Below are positions 30,757-34,514 of a stretch of DNA of 34,514 bases, in pieces (position 1 is the stretch's first letter; each line of letters opens with the position of its first letter). The notes beneath the pieces were generated by a model. It was not told where the DNA came from, did no database searches, and saw only the letters and a list, made by a program, of their open reading frames with translations. Made by a program: the position numbers and the translations under genes. Source of the DNA: an uncultured Bacilli bacterium (lineage in GTDB: Bacteria; Bacillota_I; Bacilli_A; RF39; UBA660); assembly GCA_947625635.1 (NCBI GenBank), contig CANQPA010000011.1, forward strand, positions 1-34,514, given 5' to 3'.

Positions 30757-30788
30757 AAAAGTAATTGATTAGTTTATCAATTACTTTT
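30757..30788 (-). terminator. Terminator-like hairpin overlapping the stop codon of the BspA-like gene
   Basis: AAAAGTAATTGAT (30757-30769) TAGTTT ATCAATTACTTTT (30776-30788); stop codon 30781-30783 within the stem. Confidence 0.7.
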
Positions 30789-32283
30789 TTGTAACTCCAC
30801 CACACTTACAACTATTAAACATGCCATTAGTTATAACTTCATCATTATACACCCATTTATCTGACACTGATATAATTTCTAACTCTAAACATTCCCAAAA
30901 CATCCTTGACATTGACGTAACATTACTTATACTGAAACTGCTTAAATCTAATTCTAATAAATTTCTGCATCCTTCAAACATACTTGCCATGTTTGTTACT
31001 TTAGATGTGTCAAAATGACTTACATCTAATTCGCTTAAACTGGAACAGCCACCAAACATCCTTCCCATATCTTTAACATTAATTGTTTCAAAATTACTTA
31101 AATTTAATTTTGTTAAGTTTGTACAACCAGAAAACATACTATTCATATATTCTACTTTTGATGTATCAAAACTGTTTAAATTTAAGTCTTCTAAGTTTGT
31201 ACAGCCAGAGAACATACTATTCATAGTATTTACTTTTAGTGTATCAAAAGAACTTACATCCAATTTTGTTAAACTTTTACAATTCTGAAACATATACGCC
31301 ATATCGGTTACATTTGATGTATTAAAACTACTTAGATTTAATTCTTTTAATTCACTGCATGAACTAAATAAAGAATGCATACCAACAACATTTCTTGTAT
31401 CAAAACTACTTAAGTCCAACGTGACTAAAGTTTTACAATTATTAAACATTTCATCCATATGCTCGACTTTTGAAGTATTAAAATACTTCAAATCAAGTGA
31501 GGCCAATACGATGCAACGATAAAACATATGATTCATGTTAGTTGTTTTACTTGTATCAATTAAATTAAACACTATATTCGTTAATGTTTGAAAATTTTGA
31601 AACATATAACTTGCATTAATATTAGTTTGTATTATATTTTTACTGTATATGTAAATTATCCCTTTTTTATTTTCATAATAAGCAATTATTTCTCCATCAT
31701 CTGAAACCGTTTCATGCGGCAATTCTTGTAAGCTTTCTTGTGTATATCCATATGGTATCATATTTTCAGGCAAAAATATTATTTCATTTACTTTATCATC
31801 TACTGTTGAAATAGTAGCACCACTATATCCTACCAATGTTTTTATCTTTTTATTAAATGTTTCACCACTTACAAGCATACTTGCATTTATTTCTTTATAT
31901 AATTTTATATTTTCATTTTCTATTCTTGCATAATAATCATCTATTTTACCTTTTATTATTTTTACCACTCTTTTATTTTCTACTAATAATCCTCCACTTT
32001 CAATACTATTACCATTGTATTCTACATCAATTTTTTTATCTCCTAGACTTATTGTCTTACCATTATTTTCTATCATATATAAGCCATCAGATACATTTGT
32101 ATTTATCTGTTCGTTTATTAATGATAGATTTACCGTTCTTATATACTCTTCCGCACTTATTTTAAGTGAATTTATTTTTGATTCTTGTACTATATTTAAA
32201 ACTAGCGGTACAGTTATTAATGCGATAATGGCTAATATTACGATTACTGCAAGTAACTCTATTAATGTAAATCCTTTCTTCAT
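30781..32283 (-). CDS. Type IV prepilin-like protein with BspA/DUF285 repeat C-terminus
   Basis: MKKGFTLIELLAVIVILAIIALITVP prepilin signal; about nine 26-aa units of the type MF..C..L..LDLS.F.TS.V..M. Confidence 0.9.
   Translation of the reverse strand: MKKGFTLIELLAVIVILAIIALITVPLVLNIVQESKINSLKISAEEYIRTVNLSLINEQINTNVSDGLYMIENNGKTISLGDKKIDVEYNGNSIESGGLLVENKRVVKIIKGKIDDYYARIENENIKLYKEINASMLVSGETFNKKIKTLVGYSGATISTVDDKVNEIIFLPENMIPYGYTQESLQELPHETVSDDGEIIAYYENKKGIIYIYSKNIIQTNINASYMFQNFQTLTNIVFNLIDTSKTTNMNHMFYRCIVLASLDLKYFNTSKVEHMDEMFNNCKTLVTLDLSSFDTRNVVGMHSLFSSCSELKELNLSSFNTSNVTDMAYMFQNCKSLTKLDVSSFDTLKVNTMNSMFSGCTNLEDLNLNSFDTSKVEYMNSMFSGCTNLTKLNLSNFETINVKDMGRMFGGCSSLSELDVSHFDTSKVTNMASMFEGCRNLLELDLSSFSISNVTSMSRMFWECLELEIISVSDKWVYNDEVITNGMFNSCKCGGVTKK
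30890..31610 (-). repeat. Tandem 78-bp (26-aa) DUF285-type coding repeats
   Basis: Period of exactly 78 nt, e.g. gtacaaccagaaaacatactattcat (31121) and gtacagccagagaacatactattcat (31199). Confidence 0.8.
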
Positions 32284-32307
32284 TATACTACCTCTACTTT
32301 CTTTTTT

Positions 32308-32339
32308 ATTATACCATTACCCCCCCCCCTGCCTGTCAA
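32308..32339 (-). promoter_or_regulatory. Promoter of the BspA-like pseudopilin gene with G10 in a 20-bp spacer
   Basis: Minus strand TTGACA (32339-32334) GGCAGGGGGGGGGGTAATGG TATAAT (32313-32308). Confidence 0.85.
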
Positions 32340-32605
32340 TGGCTTGGAGATGTTATATTTATTTAGGCACATTTCTTATAGTGCTTGAGGTATAGTATAA
32401 GAACGGCTGGAATTTTATGCCTGTACTTATTATATAAATTTTTAAACCTATAAAAAGTTGGTTATTGCTTATGACACTTTAATTCTAATTATTTATCTTC
32501 TACTAGGTAAGAGGCTTTAAATGTTAATAAATCTTTTTTGTTGAATCACATAATGTTTTTAATACTGTCTTTTTAGCGAGTGATAATTAAAGTTATTTAA
32601 AAATT

Positions 32606-32636
32606 AAAGAAGTATTATATAAAATAATACTTCTTT
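32606..32636 (-). terminator. Intrinsic terminator downstream of the FGE-like pseudopilin gene
   Basis: AAAGAAGTATTAT ataaa ATAATACTTCTTT, 13-bp perfect stem; minus strand followed by AATTTTT. Confidence 0.75.
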
Positions 32637-32714
32637 GTTTAAAAATCATAGGTATATGATACTAAAACATACAATTAATATCAATTACTTTATTATAAAA
32701 TATTTAATTAAATT

Positions 32715-34343
32715 CTAAGAGATAACGACTCTAAATGTAGGAGTACCGGCATTACCATTATATGTCATTGAACTAAATATACCGCCTGATCCAATTGAAG
32801 TATTTACCGTATTTACACCATTACCTCTAAGCAAAACCGAACGAGAATCATCAAAATAGGCACTACTTGTATGAACATACCAATCTCTTATTTCACTAAA
32901 TGCATGTCCATAACAAATTTTACCATTACATGCCTCAAGCATAGCATTAGTATTTGTATATAAATCATAATATTTAGAATCAATTTCATTAAAAATAGTG
33001 TCTCCAGAACCGACTGGAATTTTATTATCATAATTTGCCATTACTCTTTCAATACAACCACCTGCCATATCATATATTCCATATATATTTCCTGTTGTTG
33101 AAGCACCTCCACCACATGAACCAGTTCCATCTTTTCTATCTTTTATATCATCATATGAACAATTACTCTCTTCAGGAGGTGTAGAAGTATGAACAGTGCC
33201 CAGACTTTTACCAGTATAATGCTTTTTAGAATCATTAGCATATATTTCTTTATTATTCCCTGTATATAAAACATTGCCATACTTACCATATTTACTTTGT
33301 GAAAGATATGCTACTGCCGCCCATTCACTATTCTTTGCCATATGTGAATCTCCGCTTACATAATCATTAAATTTAAGAGATATGTTAAAGCCTTTAGTTA
33401 TTTTAAAGTTACTATTTCCAATAGATATATGTTCTGGAAGAACGGTAGGCATATACTCTGTTCCAGTTGTCTCAAATTTTCCAAACCATAATCCACGTAA
33501 CTCTTCATCTCCAAATGTGAAAGCTGGATGTGTATACCAACCACTTGGAGTATTTTTCGTATATTTTGGTATACCATCATCTTTCATATTTTTACTTACG
33601 AATTTTATATCTATTGCTCCTGGGGTTAAGGTTGTTGGTGTACTTCCTCCTTCTAGTTGTACCCCAACCCCATTTTTAATAGTATAAGAATATCTAGGTA
33701 TCCACACAAACATTCCTATTACATCTGGATCCTCTCCTTCTACTGTTATTATATCCCCTATTTGTTTCGTATTTTTAGCTTCCTCTGTTAATATTACTGC
33801 GTTTGCCCATTCCTGTTTGTTATAATCATACCATTTGTCGCCTAAATTTGCTATTATCCAATTTCCTTCTTCTTTAGTTTCATCATACTGATATCTTACA
33901 GGAGTTAGTGAACTACTCATTAAATTGGGTACAGGTTCATATTCATCAGTTAATGTACATTGACTATTACTAGTATCCTTTGTTATATATTTATCAGTCT
34001 CCTCATATTTTATATTCAAGGCTCTTTTTACCTGATTATTCACTAAATATAGTATTCCATCCTTTGGTCTAGATCCTCCTGTTTCCACTTCTAACTGACC
34101 AATATCACATAAAAGATTCCCATCTTCCTTTATATCACATTCACCAGGACTAAATTCATCATTTATATTTTTTGTATACAATGCATCTTCTACTGCTCTT
34201 ATATAATTTTCTGTACATATTACAAAATTTTTTTCTTTTGAATTTTTTACTATATTATATACCCTTGGTATTGTTATCAATAATATCACAGATAGTATAA
34301 CTATTACTGCAAGTAACTCTATTAATGTAAATCCTTTTCTCAT
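32715..34343 (-). CDS. Type IV prepilin-like protein with FGE-sulfatase/C-type-lectin-like C-terminal domain
   Basis: MRKGFTLIELLAVIVILSVILLITIP prepilin signal; GNIYGIYDMAGGCIERVMANYD ... LLRGNG ... PTFRVVIS resembles the (VYDMAGNVWEW...RGG...FRVV) pattern of FGE-like folds. Confidence 0.85.
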   Translation of the reverse strand: MRKGFTLIELLAVIVILSVILLITIPRVYNIVKNSKEKNFVICTENYIRAVEDALYTKNINDEFSPGECDIKEDGNLLCDIGQLEVETGGSRPKDGILYLVNNQVKRALNIKYEETDKYITKDTSNSQCTLTDEYEPVPNLMSSSLTPVRYQYDETKEEGNWIIANLGDKWYDYNKQEWANAVILTEEAKNTKQIGDIITVEGEDPDVIGMFVWIPRYSYTIKNGVGVQLEGGSTPTTLTPGAIDIKFVSKNMKDDGIPKYTKNTPSGWYTHPAFTFGDEELRGLWFGKFETTGTEYMPTVLPEHISIGNSNFKITKGFNISLKFNDYVSGDSHMAKNSEWAAVAYLSQSKYGKYGNVLYTGNNKEIYANDSKKHYTGKSLGTVHTSTPPEESNCSYDDIKDRKDGTGSCGGGASTTGNIYGIYDMAGGCIERVMANYDNKIPVGSGDTIFNEIDSKYYDLYTNTNAMLEACNGKICYGHAFSEIRDWYVHTSSAYFDDSRSVLLRGNGVNTVNTSIGSGGIFSSMTYNGNAGTPTFRVVIS

Positions 34344-34367
34344 TGTACTACCTCTACTTTCTTTTTT

Positions 34368-34399
34368 ATTATACCATTACCCCCCCCCCTACCTGTCAA
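34368..34399 (-). promoter_or_regulatory. Promoter of the FGE-like pseudopilin gene with G10 in a 20-bp spacer
   Basis: Minus strand TTGACA (34399-34394) GGTAGGGGGGGGGGTAATGG TATAAT (34373-34368). Confidence 0.85.
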
Positions 34400-34425
34400 G
34401 AAAAAAAAGATTTTTTTAAAATCTT

Positions 34426-34514
34426 CACTGGTCATTTTGCAGTGGTAAACTTAAAGTAGACAACTTGAGAGGGTATGTAGACAATTCGTTATTTTTTCTA
34501 TACAATTATATTGA
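34426..34514. mobile_element. Possible terminal end of an insertion sequence (IS21-like?), truncated by window end
   Basis: cactggtcattttgcagtg dyad followed by two direct GTAGACAA repeats (aaaGTAGACAActtg, tatGTAGACAAttcg), resembling multi-repeat IS ends; no transposase in window. Confidence 0.3.

Noticed and set aside
31857-32395. Plus-strand ORFs (102 aa and 126 aa) opposite the BspA-like prepilin gene
   Set aside because: Antisense to a well-supported CDS with a clear prepilin signal; low-complexity translation; no RBS.
30781-34343. Diversity-generating retroelement acting on the FGE-like domain
   Set aside because: No reverse transcriptase, template repeat or accessory gene visible in the window; kept only as a genome-wide check.
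1-34514. CRISPR array, tRNA or rRNA genes
   Set aside because: No regularly spaced direct repeats or tRNA/rRNA signatures recognised; the only regular repeat is the in-frame 78-bp DUF285 coding repeat.

Overview
AT-rich (low-GC) Bacillota chromosomal contig using the standard code (TGA is a real stop, e.g. at recU). Most of it is a conserved housekeeping backbone: recU-ponA facing nth-dnaD, tig, rpe-rsgA-prkC-prpC-rlmN, pgsA, a RodZ-like gene, rnpB, gpsB, sigH-like, rlmB, spo0A, tpiA, a glycosyltransferase and flippase-like pair, pgk, nrnA, ackA, a phosphoglycerate-mutase-like gene, lysS and dinB, followed by a C39-like peptidase, a ZIP transporter and a P-type ATPase. The accessory part is a family of type IV prepilin-like genes at both window edges. 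Two complete genes carry large adhesin-like C-termini: BspA/DUF285 repeats, and an FGE/C-type-lectin-like domain. A third gene is truncated at position 1. The strongest unusual signal is in their shared promoter. In both complete genes a G10 tract lies exactly between TTGACA and TATAAT, giving a 20-bp spacer, whereas the third copy has a G-tract-free 18-bp spacer. This looks like a phase-variable promoter system for chimeric pseudopilin surface proteins. A second notable signal is a 21-nt element containing a Spo0A box. It is found upstream of spo0A and, identically, upstream of an uncalled 31-aa ORF between dinB and lysS that has its own RBS and terminator. All calls come from reading the sequence; no database search was run.
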